Assembly (NCBI GenBank): GCA_015179125.1
Contig: WHVA01000154.1
Location: 1 to 64,000 of the forward strand
Direction of reading: 5' to 3'
Length of the DNA stretch: 64,000 nucleotides
Source of the DNA: Gautieria morchelliformis
Taxonomy: Eukaryota; Basidiomycota; Agaricomycetes; Gomphales; Gomphaceae
The notes beneath the pieces are model-generated. The model ran no database searches. It saw only the letters and a program-made list of their open reading frames with translations, and was not told the DNA's origin. Shown one piece after another: positions 1 to 11,106 of this stretch. The position numbers and the translations under genes are program-made. The first letter of the stretch is position 1, and every line of letters begins with the position of its first letter.

Positions 1-500
1 CCGAGTCTTCTTCTGCAAGCAGTGGATGGGGGCCAGAACGACATGTCTGTATGAGCCGTTCGGTCTTCCGCTGCTCCTGGCGTCCTTCCGCACTTCCGAC
101 CGGCACATGTGACACTTGGCTGGACATCGACTCATCAGTACCTTCCGAGTCTGCCAATTGATCTCCGGGTTGTGCTCCTGAAGCCAGGTAAACCCGAGGA
201 TGATGTCTGCTTCCCCAGGCTGGTGACTGCAAAGGAAGTGCGTTCTGAGTGCCATCGTAGCGGAGAATTGTGTCTACTATCTCCGTGATGGACCCTGCCT
301 CATTGGGGCTTCCATCCACATTGAACACCGGGATTGCACGTTGCAACTTCCGCGTGGTCAGTCGGTTCCTTCCACATAGTCCCGGTCTATAAACTGACCA
401 GTGGCCCCGCAATCGACAAGGGCGGGTCCGGATTTGACTTCCACTGTATCCGTCGTCTGGATCTCCACCTTAATGACTAGTGACTTGGGGCCAGGGGTGG
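1..500 (-). pseudogene. Gypsy retropepsin and start of pol (frameshifted, truncated by window)
   Basis: On the minus strand near 350-470 the peptide ALVDCGATGQFIDRDYV carries the D-C-G-A-T active-site motif of retroviral-type aspartic proteases, which cleave the Gag-Pol polyprotein in the cytoplasmic particle. After a stop the reading continues in a second frame (DGSPNEAGSITEIVDTILRY) and then a third (IILGFTWLQEHNPEINW). These are the usual conserved blocks between protease and reverse transcriptase in Agaricomycete Gypsy elements. Two frame changes in about 250 bp mean it is not translatable as it stands. Confidence 0.8.
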
Positions 501-698
501 CAGCGACAACATAGCACTTCGGAAGGCGTTTCTCCCAAGGGCGGATGCGGGATGGACGGGGTGTCGGATTTGGTTTTTGTGTGACTTTATCCGGTGGGTC
601 TGTACGAAGTGAGGGAGTGGGGGCTTTTCATTCTCTACTTCAAGACAGGCAAACGGTTATGTACAGGCAGCAGGGGCACACATCTCACCCGCTGCGCG

Positions 699-2045
699 TC
701 ACAAAATCCGACGCATCCTCCGTTCCGGTGGATCATGTTCCGCATTTTCGGAAACGTCTTCCACAATGGGCACTCTGCTTACGTCCGCAAGTGCGAGGAA
801 CTCTGGAAGGAGCTCGAGTTTCTCCTCTGTGGTCATAAGCCGGATATCAAAGACTTGGGGGCACTCGCGAGCATAGTGGCCTGGTTGTCGACATCGGAAG
901 CAGGTGATAGTCCCGTGGCCTTTTCCGCGCATGCGGTCAACATCCATCGGGGCAGGGCCACTCTTCGAGGGAGGAGGGCTATGGTTCCTAATAGGAGCAG
1001 GCGGAGCAAGCGTCGGAAATAATTTCCGTGTGGGAATGAATGCGCTTCCGGGTTTTGGCACAGGTGGAGTAGGACGAGTGGAACTGCGTGTCATGTTCCG
1101 GCTTGTCTCCACGAAGGCCTCATTTGCTTCCCTGTTCCGGGACACCCTCTGCGCAGCTTGGTACCACCCTTCTGGGTCATCAAAATCCGGAGCTCCATCC
1201 CCAAGCAGCACGACTTGGTTCTGGAGTGTCGGATCAAGTCCTCGTCGGAATTTGATGACGATCGTCTTGTCGTCGTCATACTCCGCAAGGTCGATGAGCT
1301 CCTGGAAGCGATCGATGTAGTCATCGACCGGATCCTTGGCCTGGTACCAGCTGGTCCCTCGAGCTTCGTAAGGGCTATGAGCTGCTCGTTTTTCGGGCAG
1401 AACTGGTCGGAAAATGTTTTCTCGAAGGCGTCCCAGTCCCGGAAGTAGTTCCCCTTGCCCTTTGCTTCATGTCAGATCACCTTGTTTGCAAAATGGGCTG
1501 CACGGTCTGACTTGAAAAAGGACAATGCCCAGTGAATCCGAGCCTGGTCGTTCGGAAAGAGGTCTCCGACAATTGCGAAGTAGATGCTGCATGTGCTGAA
1601 GAATGCGCGTCCCTTCTCCCGATCTCCGTCAAAGTCCGCCGGAGTTGCAGGTTTGACCTTTTCTAACTTCGCGGAGACCCTCTCTTCCGCTACTTCCGCT
1701 TTTCCGAAATCCGGATCGTCCAGCATTTCATTTCCACCACTTTGTGGAATATCTAACTTAGCCAAAATCGCTTGTAAGGCTGTTTCAATCGTGTCGGTCT
1801 TCATCCGGTTCCGCGTCAGTTCCTCCTCCATATTCCGAAGACGATCGTCCAGATCCATGTCGGAAGGAGAAATATGGGACGGGATTTCCGAGGTTGGGAG
1901 CTCGACGTAAGAAGAGGGGCTGTCGTATGCTGTGTGTGCGGAAGAGGTCACGATCTCCGAGTCGCTGTCTCCGATTCCGAACGCACCTATGGCGAATGCA
2001 ACATGCAGTACGACCGCCGGTCCTCTAGGGGAGAGAGTTTTCTGC
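699..2045 (-). pseudogene. Gypsy Gag with CCHC zinc knuckle, one internal stop
   Basis: Gag forms the retrotransposon particle and binds its RNA. The N-terminal part (about 1472-2045) is acidic and then enters a capsid-like stretch that includes ARIHWALSFF. After a TAG/TGA-type stop near 1472 the same frame resumes with NYFRDWDAFEKTF and DDYIDRFQELIDLAEY, typical capsid helices. Near 870-920 lies CFRCRQPGHYARECPQ, a canonical C-x2-C-x4-H-x4-C zinc knuckle. The first codon was not resolved: no ATG lies near the LTR in this frame, so the start may be lost or spliced. Confidence 0.85.
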
Positions 2046-2527
2046 TGTAAGGGCAACCCTGGCTGGTTGTGGAGATCACACTACCACACAACTGACAAGG
2101 GGGAAATCCAAAGTATGTATAAATGAACAGAGTATACAAGAGAGGGGATTCTCACCTGACAAGGGGAAATCCAAACAGAAAAGTCTAAGGACCCCCAATG
2201 TCAGCGAGCCCGTATTATACTACGCTGCGCAGCCAGGGACAACACTTGGCACCCGCCATCAACCCTGCATCTCCCTGACTCTTGATCGACCCTTGATGCC
2301 ACCTATTACGCGAGTCGCTTGATTTCCGACACTGTTCCAAGAGTGGAAGTCGGAAATTGGAGTGGAACTGGCGAGGCGAACAGAACTGGTGGAAGTTCTC
2401 CCAGAAGCGGAATCATTTCCGAAAGCAGAGGCGGAAATGGAATCGGAACCGGAAGCGGAGTCGGAAATGGAGTCGGAACTGGGTGTGGTGTCGGAACTGG
2501 AAATGGAAAACAGGGTGTCCCCTGACA
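2046..2527 (-). repeat. Gypsy 5' LTR (482 bp)
   Basis: On the minus strand it begins TGTCAGGGGACACC and ends TTGCCCTTACA, a TG...CA LTR directly bordering gag. It is the inverse of the solo LTR at 62883-63289, which fixes both ends. This copy is about 75 bp longer: the motif CTGACAAGGGGAAATCCAAA occurs twice here, around an extra stretch with TATGTATAAATG, but once in the solo copy. The U3 side (2330-2510) is a low-complexity run of GGAAAT/CGGAAC/CGGAAG triplets that yields open frames on several strands without being coding. Confidence 0.85.
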
Positions 2528-2821
2528 GGGCAGAAATGTGTCTGAAACCGCATATACCTCGAGCCGGCCCTTTAGCGCCCATGGGCTCACGCGTCGAAGT
2601 CATTTCAAACACCGCTGGGCAGAGCCGCCTATGAAAACAGAAATAACAGAATGAAATAGAGAATTAAGGAGTGACTCAAAAATTTTGAAAAACAATCATG
2701 AAAGTGGATGCATAGCAGGAGAACAAAATGAGAAAGAATTGGAGCACCATATGAAGATTTGAATATATTATGCTTGGATTTGGTGCAGGAGCATATATGC
2801 ACCCAACACGCCCCCTCAAGC

Positions 2822-5458
2822 TTAATATATTCCGATGTTCTTGTTGAGGATTCTCACTCTAGGATTAGGAAGTCCTTTAGTGAGAAGATCGGCCAGCATA
2901 TACTCGGTTGGAAGGTACACAAGCTTGATCTCCTCTTTTTCGATTATATCTTGGATAAAATATAATCTGATGTCGAAGTGTTTTGTCCTCATGTGTTGTT
3001 GAGTGCCATAAACAATGGCAATAGCTGATTGATTGTCTGAATAAAGTTTTATGGGATGATTCAGTGGTTGGAATATTTCAGAAATAAAGTGGCGCATCCA
3101 TAAGGCCTCTTTGCTTGCATGAGTCAAGGCAACGAATTTGGCTTTAGTGAATGATAGGTACTATGGATTGTTTTTGACAACTCCATGATACTGTCCCTCC
3201 ATAAATCTGGAAGATATAAGCCGAGTACGAACGCCTGTGCTCTTGCGAAGCCCAATCTGCATCTGAATACCCAATGAGACCATCTCGATCTTTCCTAAGC
3301 GTCAACTTGTAGTCAATCGTGCCTTTCAAATATTTGATGACACGTTTAACTGCAGTCCAATTAATGACACCTGGATTTTCGAGGAATTGTGAGAGTAATT
3401 ACACTGCGAATGCAATGTTGGGTCGGGTTGCTACTGCTGCCTACATCAGTGAGCCGATCGCCTGCCTGTATGGAACTTGAGACATCTTTTTCTTCTCTTC
3501 ATTTGTCGAAGGGCATTGGTCTTTGGATAATTTAACGGCTGGGTCGAGAGGCATGGAAAATGTTTTTGCATCATCAAGATTGAAATTTTTGATGATTTTC
3601 TGGATGTATGCAGCTTGTGAGATTGCAATCGATTTGTTGTTCCAATCTCTTTCGATTTTGAGGTTCAAAAGCCAGTGAATCTCGCCTAGATCTTTCATGC
3701 TGAAGATCTGGGCAAGGTCATGCTTTACCCCATTGAGGATTGGTTGACTCTCAGCTGTAATAGTGAGGTCGTCCACTGCCATTGCAATAATTGCATGTCC
3801 TCTCGGTCCACGTCTGTAAAATACAGCTCCGTCCGAAGCTGATTTAGTAAATCCTAACTTGAGGAATTCACTACTCAGACGTTTGTACCATTCTCTTCCA
3901 GACTGTTTGAGGCCGTAAAATGCTTTCTTCAGCAGGAGGACATCATCTTTTTCTCCGGTCTCATATCCATACGGCTGCCTCATGTAAATAGGTTCTGGCT
4001 GTTAGAATAAATGAGATAGCTATATCACACAGTATTCTAAGGTCTATACAATCGTCTAACTGAGCTAACATCTGGGAGAAATAATCCATGCACCAGTGGC
4101 GGTGCCTGCCCTGGAAAGCAGGCACCTGGGCCCTGGTCAGAAGAAATATTGCTATGGGACTAATAGTCCCATACAGGGACATCGGACACGATGGAAATTA
4201 CAGTACACTGTCCTATCTATGGACGTACTGAATAGCTACCTCAGGAGAGAGGTACAGAGATGGCAAATGCCTTGCCAAGGCTGCTGTAGGCACACAGCAC
4301 AGGACACACAGGTTTTCTACTCTATTCTATTCCCCTGACAAGCTCCACTGATTACGAGCTGTATTACATGTTGAAAGGGGCTTTGTACATTGCTCCAAGG
4401 TCCCAGCTTAGATACTTGTCAGTAGGACAAGTATCCCCATCATTGTTCCTGCTCCACAGCTGTATGCAGCCTGGGGAGCATTTCCACATTATCCTGACCC
4501 ATTCTATCACTATCTTGAACACTGGTAGTCACTACTATTTTAGTATAAGCAGCTACCATAAATGTACGAACAAAACATCCAGAATATCATCCAGAAATAT
4601 CCATGATTCACTGTTTCACCTCCTGAAGTAACTGTAGATTTGTTTGATAGCTACAGAGCTTGGTTCTTAATAGATTTCTCTAATTCTTTGTTGAGAGTCT
4701 ACTATAACTGGCTACACTATACTGTTCCAAAAGCAAAAGCTTCGGACCCCTTGTTCCTCTGTTCTCACCTGTTTCTTCCTCGACTCGGTCACGTGACCTA
4801 CATCAATCAGTGACGACTCGCTCCACAGAGCTTAGTCAGCTCACACATATACCGTGCACAGGGGTGCACAAAGGATTCCCACAGCCTGAGTCACCAGATA
4901 TATCCATTCTGATATATCTAATATATTATTCCTAAAACTGGCAATGTAGCATTCAAATACGCACTGTCCACGTCCATTTGATGAATAGGCCAGTTATTCC
5001 TAGCAGCAATGGTGCATATAACCTGCAAGGAAGCCAGTTGAGCAACAGGTGAATACGTTTCATTATAGTCAACTCCAAAACTTTGTGTGAAGCCTTGGGC
5101 AACCATTCTCAATCTCGGTGTAATGGGTTTATCTTCTGGGTTGCATTTCCAGAGGAATACCCATCGATTTCCGACAATATTTGCCCCAGGAGGTGGTTTC
5201 ACCACCTCCCATACACCTTTGTCGATTAATACTTTGTACTCTTTATCCATCGATGCTTTCCATGTAGGATCATTTAGGGCTTCATCTGCATTGCTAGGTT
5301 CAGTCTGACTTAAATCTGGCAGTGTTTTATCGTCATTTTGATCGGAGGTCGAAAGCGTACTGATGGCAAGATTATAATTGTTGATGCCGTCAGTTTCAGA
5401 GGATGAATCTTGTTCGAATAATTTCTCTTGGTGGTCCTCAATATCCTCGTAAGCCAGC
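2822..5458 (-). pseudogene. Ty1/Copia pol (reverse transcriptase and RNase H), split by a solo LTR
   Basis: Minus-strand Copia polyprotein. The RT N-terminus lies at 4938-5458 (VWEVVKPPPGANIVGNRWVF; MDVDSAYLNATLP), the RT core at 3441-3999 (YMRQPYGYE; KKAFYGLKQSGREW; the catalytic box as MAVDDLTI instead of YVDD) and RNase H at 2822-3329 (YSDADWASQEHRRS, LYSDNQSAI, the ADLLTKGLP tail). The RT is interrupted exactly between NATLP and EPIYMRQ by the LTR at 4000-4937. Further stops lie at about 3420 and 3400, and there is a frameshift near 3140. The gag, protease and integrase parts are missing: at 5458/5459 the sequence switches abruptly to a LINE. No Copia LTR was recognised next to 2822. Confidence 0.9.
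4000..4937. repeat. Solo LTR inside Copia RT, 938 bp, TSD CTGGC
   Basis: Starts TGTTAGAATAA and ends TTATTCCTAAAA, near-perfect inverted ends (the last base pair of the TG...CA rule is mutated). CTGGC is found immediately before (3995-3999) and after (4938-4942). Removing the LTR and one CTGGC leaves the Copia reading frame continuous, so both borders are exact. No coding capacity was seen inside. It is presumably the product of recombination between two LTRs of an unrelated retrotransposon; orientation is not certain. Confidence 0.93.
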
Positions 5459-5818
5459 GCAGTATAAATTGTATATGAGGACGTCACCCATTGTTGTTTT
5501 CAATTTTATTGCAGTGATGTCGGGCATTCCAACATCCACTTCCTCCCAGGCGTTGGTGCTTATTTTCTTGCTGACGAGGATCATGGACCTCATCATCTCC
5601 CCTTTATCTCTGTAGTGCGTCCTTGGGTAGACTGAATACCAGTGCGGTGTGGCCCTAGCATTTCTGAGAAAGTCAATATATGGTTCTTGTATTGCTAGTA
5701 TGTCAAAATTTTTGGGCATGCACTTAGCTATAAGGTCCGAGACTGCCATGAGCGATTTATTGTTATTTTGTTGTCTGATCTTCAAGTGTTTTGTGTGGTA
5801 TCGGTCATTATTCATTGG
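5459..5818 (-). pseudogene. LINE copy 1: start of ORF2 endonuclease, truncated
   Basis: Minus-strand start of the apurinic-type endonuclease of a Tad-like LINE: KHLKIRQQNNNKSLMAVSDL, then FDILAIQEPYIDFL, which carries the conserved glutamate of the AP-endonuclease fold (QEP). The frame is open to VLIYNLYC and stops at the junction with Copia at 5458/5459. The downstream endonuclease and the RT are absent. The paralogous copy at 45530-46327 continues across this point, which shows where this copy was cut. Confidence 0.85.
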
Positions 5819-5936
5819 TGATGTGGATTGTCATTGTCTGCTCTCTGGTGGTGTGTGTTCTGGTCTCCATTGATGTTGTAGTCGTCGAGCCTCGTTTGTC
5901 TAGTCGGTAGGCTTGTCCACCCCTGGTCACTGTGGC

Positions 5937-7500
5937 CTAGCGGCGGGTTGCCTCCTCACCGTGTGTCTTGGTAGTTTCTCTGTTTCCCCTGTTAGGTGGT
6001 CTCTCATCAGTAAAGTATGGATTCACATTGTTTCTGACACCTGTTCTCGCGATCAATTCGCTCGTGTCTGCCATTTCTCCGGTGTGTCCCTGTTGTTCCC
6101 ATGTCCATGGATCGTCGCTGGGGAAGTATTTGTATGTATGCTCAGGGTCTCCTCTTTCTATCACTGTGCAGGCCGCCGTGAAGCTCGGGCATGTTCTGTC
6201 CCAGGAGGCGTGCCCTGTCGCACTGCAGTTGACGCATCTGAACCGGTCAGGGTCGGTCTCCTCGCAAGCTGCTGTTCTGTGGTCTTTCGCGCATGTGCCG
6301 CATCTGTTTGGCTCATTGCACTCTGCGGCCATGTGTCTGGTGTTGTGCCTTTGGCATTTCAGACATCTTCGTGGTTCGCATTTCATTCTCCTGGCCCACA
6401 CTCTTTTGCCTGCGATTATGAGCCCCTCTCTGATGCTTTGGTTTGCAGCCTCAACTATTGTGAACTTGGCTATTACATGGGCTGTTCTCTGACCTTCCAT
6501 TTGGCGTTGGACTGGTTTTATCCATTGGGTGGATATCAAGGTATCGGGTGGGAGTCTTGAGTCTCGTTTGATCTTTTTGATTTCTGCTAATGCATCTGGT
6601 GAGTGGCTGATCGGAACATATTCAACTATGACTGATACTGCTCTATCTTTAATTATAGCGGTTCCGCTGAATTTGTCCAAGAATGTCTTCTTGTGGGCTT
6701 GTATCCACCTGGCCGCCGCTACGTCGTTTAGCTTGAAAACGATGCCACTGTTCGTGAGTTTCTTGGCCCCAGGAACCAGATTTCGGATTCACTGCGTGAT
6801 TCTTCAATCTGTGCAATCGCTTCGTTTGCCTTGGTCACCAACTCTTGTTCTGTTAGCTCGCTCAAGGTGTTGCGTGCCGCTTCTGGGTCTCTGTCTACTA
6901 GTATCTGTCTCTCCTTGGCCTTGGCTTTCACTAGGTTGTTTGGGTGGGAGAATGGTACGTTGCCCTTGAGCGCTGCTGTGTATGTGGTGGCCACTGCGTC
7001 TCCACCCGCTTCCTCTCCCGTGCGCACTTGTCTGCTGTATGAGTCTTCCACCTGTTGGTGGGCTTCCTCCACAGTGGCTTTGGCTACTTCTGTTGTGCTC
7101 TTGATCACTTCCAGTGTCGCGTCCATTTTGGTGAAAGCCAGGTCTAGCTGATTCTCGATATGTTGCAGGACGGCGCTACTGGCGTTTTTTGTTGCTTCTT
7201 CCAGCATGAGAATAGAGACCGATCTTATCCCTTCCTGTAGTGGTTTTCCTGACATGCTGTGAGCTAGGGATAGCAGTATGCAACTTAGCTGCTCTAATGA
7301 TGCCACATCATCCTTCACTATGAAGCCGTTTTGGTCTAGTAAATGTCTGGCCTGGTCTTTGTTGCGGACACTTGCTCCAGGTTCCGCCAGGAGGTCAGAT
7401 CTGGTCCTATTTCTCGCTTGGTGGCTGCTGATTCGCGTTCTGGGCTGTGACGTGGCGGGTGGGGGGGGGGGGGGGGTCTGTGCTCGGTGGCATGTGTCTT
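5937..7500 (-). pseudogene. LINE copy 1: ORF1 (Gag-like) with three zinc knuckles
   Basis: ORF1 proteins of Tad-like LINEs coat the element RNA. The N-terminal part (about 6728-7500) is helical, including RHLLDQNGFI and SCILLSLAHSMSGKP. A central region follows (FSGTAIIKDRAVSVIVEYVP), then three C-rich knuckles: CLKCQRHNTRHMAAEC, CGTCAKDHRTAAC and CVNCSATGHASWDRTC at about 6190-6360. A one-base deletion near 6775, absent in the copy at 48071-48676, breaks the frame. A run of about 17 G at 7461-7478 lies upstream of the recognisable coding part. The true start codon was not identified. Confidence 0.87.
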
Positions 7501-9314
7501 TTGCTCTGCTTCTTTTTGTGGAAGCGTGGATGCTGTCACCGCGGTGCTGCTGCGATGCTTCCTGAGGATGTGGGTTGTGTGTGTGTGGAGGAAAATGGTT
7601 TTGAGTTTTTTGGGTGTGGTGGTTAGCATGAGAAAGTTTTTCCCATTACTTGTTGATCCAATTACTTGTTGATCCAACTCCTTGTATAAAACCCCCCCAT
7701 GTATGCTCTTTGTTTCTGCAATCATATAATCAACTTTGATATGTGAATCCCCTCGCATTGTCTCCTGTTCTTAGCACAGTGAGTCTTGCAAGTCCTCCAT
7801 CTCTCTCTGCCTTATGATACTCTGTCTTCCGCCTTTTCCGACCTCCATTCTCTAACCTCTGACCCCTGACCCATTCGACTAAGCTCAACTCCTGAACCCT
7901 CCCTACCTCTGCCTCTTCCAGTCTCCCATAATCAATACCGAAATACCTAGGACAATAGTTCATTGGGGCACAACACATAAGTTGAAGCCACTGTCCTTTT
8001 AGTTCCGTTCTCCAGGATTTCCGATACATAACACAACTTGCCTGTATCTTATACACTATATCAGCCTAGTCCTACTGAGCAGAAAACTCTTACTGGTAAT
8101 AGAACCAAGAGAGAAGATTGTTGAGTTTTCTCACAGTAACATGTGCTTTGAGGCAAATTGGGTCAGGCTGAGAGTCTGACAGCATTTGAAAGATATTGTG
8201 AAAAGGTCACAGCAGCAGATTCAAGCAGGCTCATGTGCAATTTGTACTGCACATCTGTGACTCAGTCAGATACTAATTGGACATTGACCTTAGTATCTGA
8301 ACTCTTTGAGGCCCAATATTGGGATGCAAGATGGTATCTCTAAAATTAATGAGACACTTCATAAGGTGCATATAGTGCATAGGGAAGCATAGGGACTCTG
8401 AACCCTGGCAAGATGTGTCCACCATAATCCCCTCAAAATAAAACTGTTGTGTCCTCATGGATAGTGGTGGTGTGAAAGACTAAGAGCTGTTGGTAGTAGA
8501 GTGGATTGAGAGTAAGATTCAGACTTCTACTCGAAGTCCAATTGAGTCTGAGTGTAAAAACAGATAGATAGGGAGAACACAATGTGTGTATTCCCTTCAG
8601 TGATAACTGCACAAGGTTGTGCGTTGCAAGATTCCAAATAGCTTCGAAAGGTGAGTTCTAATTGACTGGGGACTTTGGATGTACAAGCTGAGGTATTTAT
8701 CTAGCTACAGGATGTGCTGTGGTGCGAAGAGCGGAGGAGTGATGTATGGGTCGACCCGAACGTCTGGACTCGAGGGAACGGTGGTCTGGATGCAGCGGTA
8801 ACTAAGAGGCTTGTCTATTGAATGAGAGGGAATGTAGATAGTCATGTGTATCAGAAATGTGGAGTGTAGTTAGAAAGGATAGAAAGGAATATGGAAGGAA
8901 TGTAAATGAGTCGCTAAACATCTAGTCTCTCTGTGGATCAGCACGCCTCAGGCTCGGGCTTTGTCTCAGACTGGGGTGGATCCGTGGGTACTGGATCAGG
9001 GTCAAGTTGGCAGGGTGATGGAGACGTCAGGGTGTGTCGTGCGGACATTTGTGGGCTCGGATGGGTATGGTTGTTGTGAGTAGGGGTGTGTAGGCGACGT
9101 GGGGTAGCATATATGCGGTGGTTGGATGTTTGGGCTATGTTGTAGTGGTGGTGATAGGCTTACTAGCATCTTTTATGACAGGTGGTAGGGTGTTATGAGA
9201 GGGAGAATTATGTAACTCCACAGCGCTATTTGAAGCTCACCTTACTCCTGCTCCCTCGCTCACACCCGCACCCCCACCCAAGGATTGATTGCCCCATTCC
9301 ACAGGGTTAGACTC
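7500..9314. repeat. Non-coding flank of LINE copy 1, duplicated at 49100-50843
   Basis: No convincing coding sequence. The stretch is near-identical to 49100-50843, including details such as GTGAATCCCCTCGCATTGTC and the sequence up to CAGGGTTAGACTC, where the match stops. Since the match extends more than 1.5 kb past the recognisable LINE ORF1, either the LINE has a very long 5' leader or the LINE was duplicated together with its surroundings. The second explanation is preferred because the homology resumes at 16383 beyond the later insertion. Confidence 0.75.
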
Positions 9315-10521
9315 TGTTTTGGAACCCTTCAAGACTTTGGTGTTATTGCTAACACTTCAATCTATCAGAACATGTCGTTTACGAGACTCAAAGAATATTA
9401 CACAATGCTGCAGCACAACTCCGGAAATAATTTAATATTTGTACCTTGGTTGCAATCCACGTAAGAACTAGTCCAAGTTAATACAGATGGAAGGCAATGC
9501 ATTTCTTAGCAGCACTGAACAATAAACTAAAAGACTGTAGGTTCAAGGACACTATCGGGGTCCAAGCGTATTCCAAAATATAAAGGAATGTACTTAGCAG
9601 GCGAGTTTATAAATGGACTGCCCTGATAATCTACCAGCGCACAGCAATAAAACGAGGGATGAGTTTTGTGAACAAAGCAACTTGTGAAAGTCTCTAATCA
9701 GGAAAATCGACTGACTAGATCGTCTCAGGTATTGGAGTGCGAATGGCAAGACTTTCAATTGACAGACTCACTCTGTAGAATTACACCCGGAGGATTAGTC
9801 CATGTGGCTAAGCAGTAAAGTAACTATTAACAAGGAATTAGACACTAAAGTAAGTGAATAACCCTAGCTGGGATTAGCAGCTTAGTAAGATGCAAGTCAC
9901 ATGAGGTCACATGTAGGATAGAAGATGGGTAGATTGGCTGATGAAAGGCAGTCAAAAAGGGCCTCCTTTTATATTGTATTGTACAGGCGCTTAACTAAGC
10001 GGTAGGACCTTCTATCTATTAATGGAATGGGGGAATGAGTCACGAAGAAGCTTTCAGAAGGTGTGGGAAGGTTCTGTCTGACTCATAATGACTCACAGTG
10101 ACTGAAAATGACTCCTACTGGTGACTCCACTAGGTTTTCCACCAATCAGGGCTTGATTTGTCAGGAATGAGTCATTAATTGGGCCCATGTGATTCATGAC
10201 AGCTTGGGTGAGTCATGTGCATGTGACTCACCAGGGTGTGCATGAGTCAGTTGAGTCATTGAGGCTGTACAAGCAAATGACTAGGCTTTTCAAACTCAGA
10301 GGCTGAGTCTGAAGGAGCCACCTGACCAGATTTGTGGGTGACCACGGGCGCACAAGCCGCGAGTGACGCGAGCGTCCGGTCAGAGTTTTAAATCGGAAGT
10401 CCGAAACAGAGTTGTGGGGACGTGTGTATCCACAACTCTGCTGCACAGAAATAAGTGTGTTTGAGTGAAGACAGCCTCGGAAAAATAGGTAAAATTCATA
10501 GTTAATTAGAGGGATGTTTTA

Positions 10522-11002
10522 CAGCTGTTTCGGGTACATAGGGCGGAGTCTGAAATACATGCCGCCCGGTGCCGCTCGAAAAGATCAAGCTGTATCTCCA
10601 CAGCAATTGATGATTAAGGGCGGGTACTTTGTATATATTCTGTACTATGTAGTAGCTATCCTCTGATATACAAAACCTGGCTTATTCTGAGTTATTGAAT
10701 ATTTGGATAATTTCACTTATATGCATCATTATGCACTCAAATTCTTTCAGTAAGGTCTGTAACTTTCTCAGATTATAGTAATATACATGTATAAATGTTG
10801 GAAATAGAAAACAATGATGTAATCTCCAGGTTATGGAAGGGGGGAGGGGTGCATGTCTGTTTGCCTTCTCCCAGCCTTTTTAGCCTTCTACATAGCCAAA
10901 GCCTCAGGTTTAAGGACTTAAATATAATATAACCTCTATATAAACCCTAATTACATTGATGTGACAGTACCTTGCTTCATCTGCAAGTCTTGCCGGCATG
11001 AT
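10522..11002 (+). repeat. Left terminal inverted repeat (about 481 bp)
   Basis: Inverse of 15730-16214, from CAGCTGTTTCGGG at the outer end to CTTGCCGGCATGAT at the inner end, with only scattered mismatches. It contains CCTCTATATAAACCC at about 10931-10948, a TATA-box-like element about 160 bp before the ATG at 11107 and pointing toward it. Confidence 0.93.
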
Positions 11003-11106
11003 ATCGTGACAGTTGCGCAACCGCCGTCACATGACCGCTACGCGCCACGTAGTGACCTCCATCGCTGCGTTCAACACATACTAAGCTTCATTCTAATCAC
11101 ATCATT

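Larger units (their letters stand above)
1..2527 (-). mobile_element. Ty3/Gypsy LTR retrotransposon, 5' portion
   Basis: Reading leftward on the minus strand the order is LTR (2046-2527), gag with a zinc knuckle, then a retropepsin-like protease running off the window edge at base 1. This is the standard order of a Ty3/Gypsy element; reverse transcriptase, RNase H and integrase would lie beyond the left edge. An inverted solo copy of the same LTR lies at 62883-63289. The element is degenerate: gag has an internal stop and the protease is frameshifted. The pentamer TTCCG or its complement CGGAA is strikingly frequent throughout (38 by eye in 2.5 kb). Confidence 0.88.

Noticed and set aside
2306-2634. 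Overlapping ORFs on both strands in the Gypsy LTR
   Set aside because: Low-complexity GGAAAT/CGGAAC triplets keep all frames open; the stretch lies within the defined LTR.
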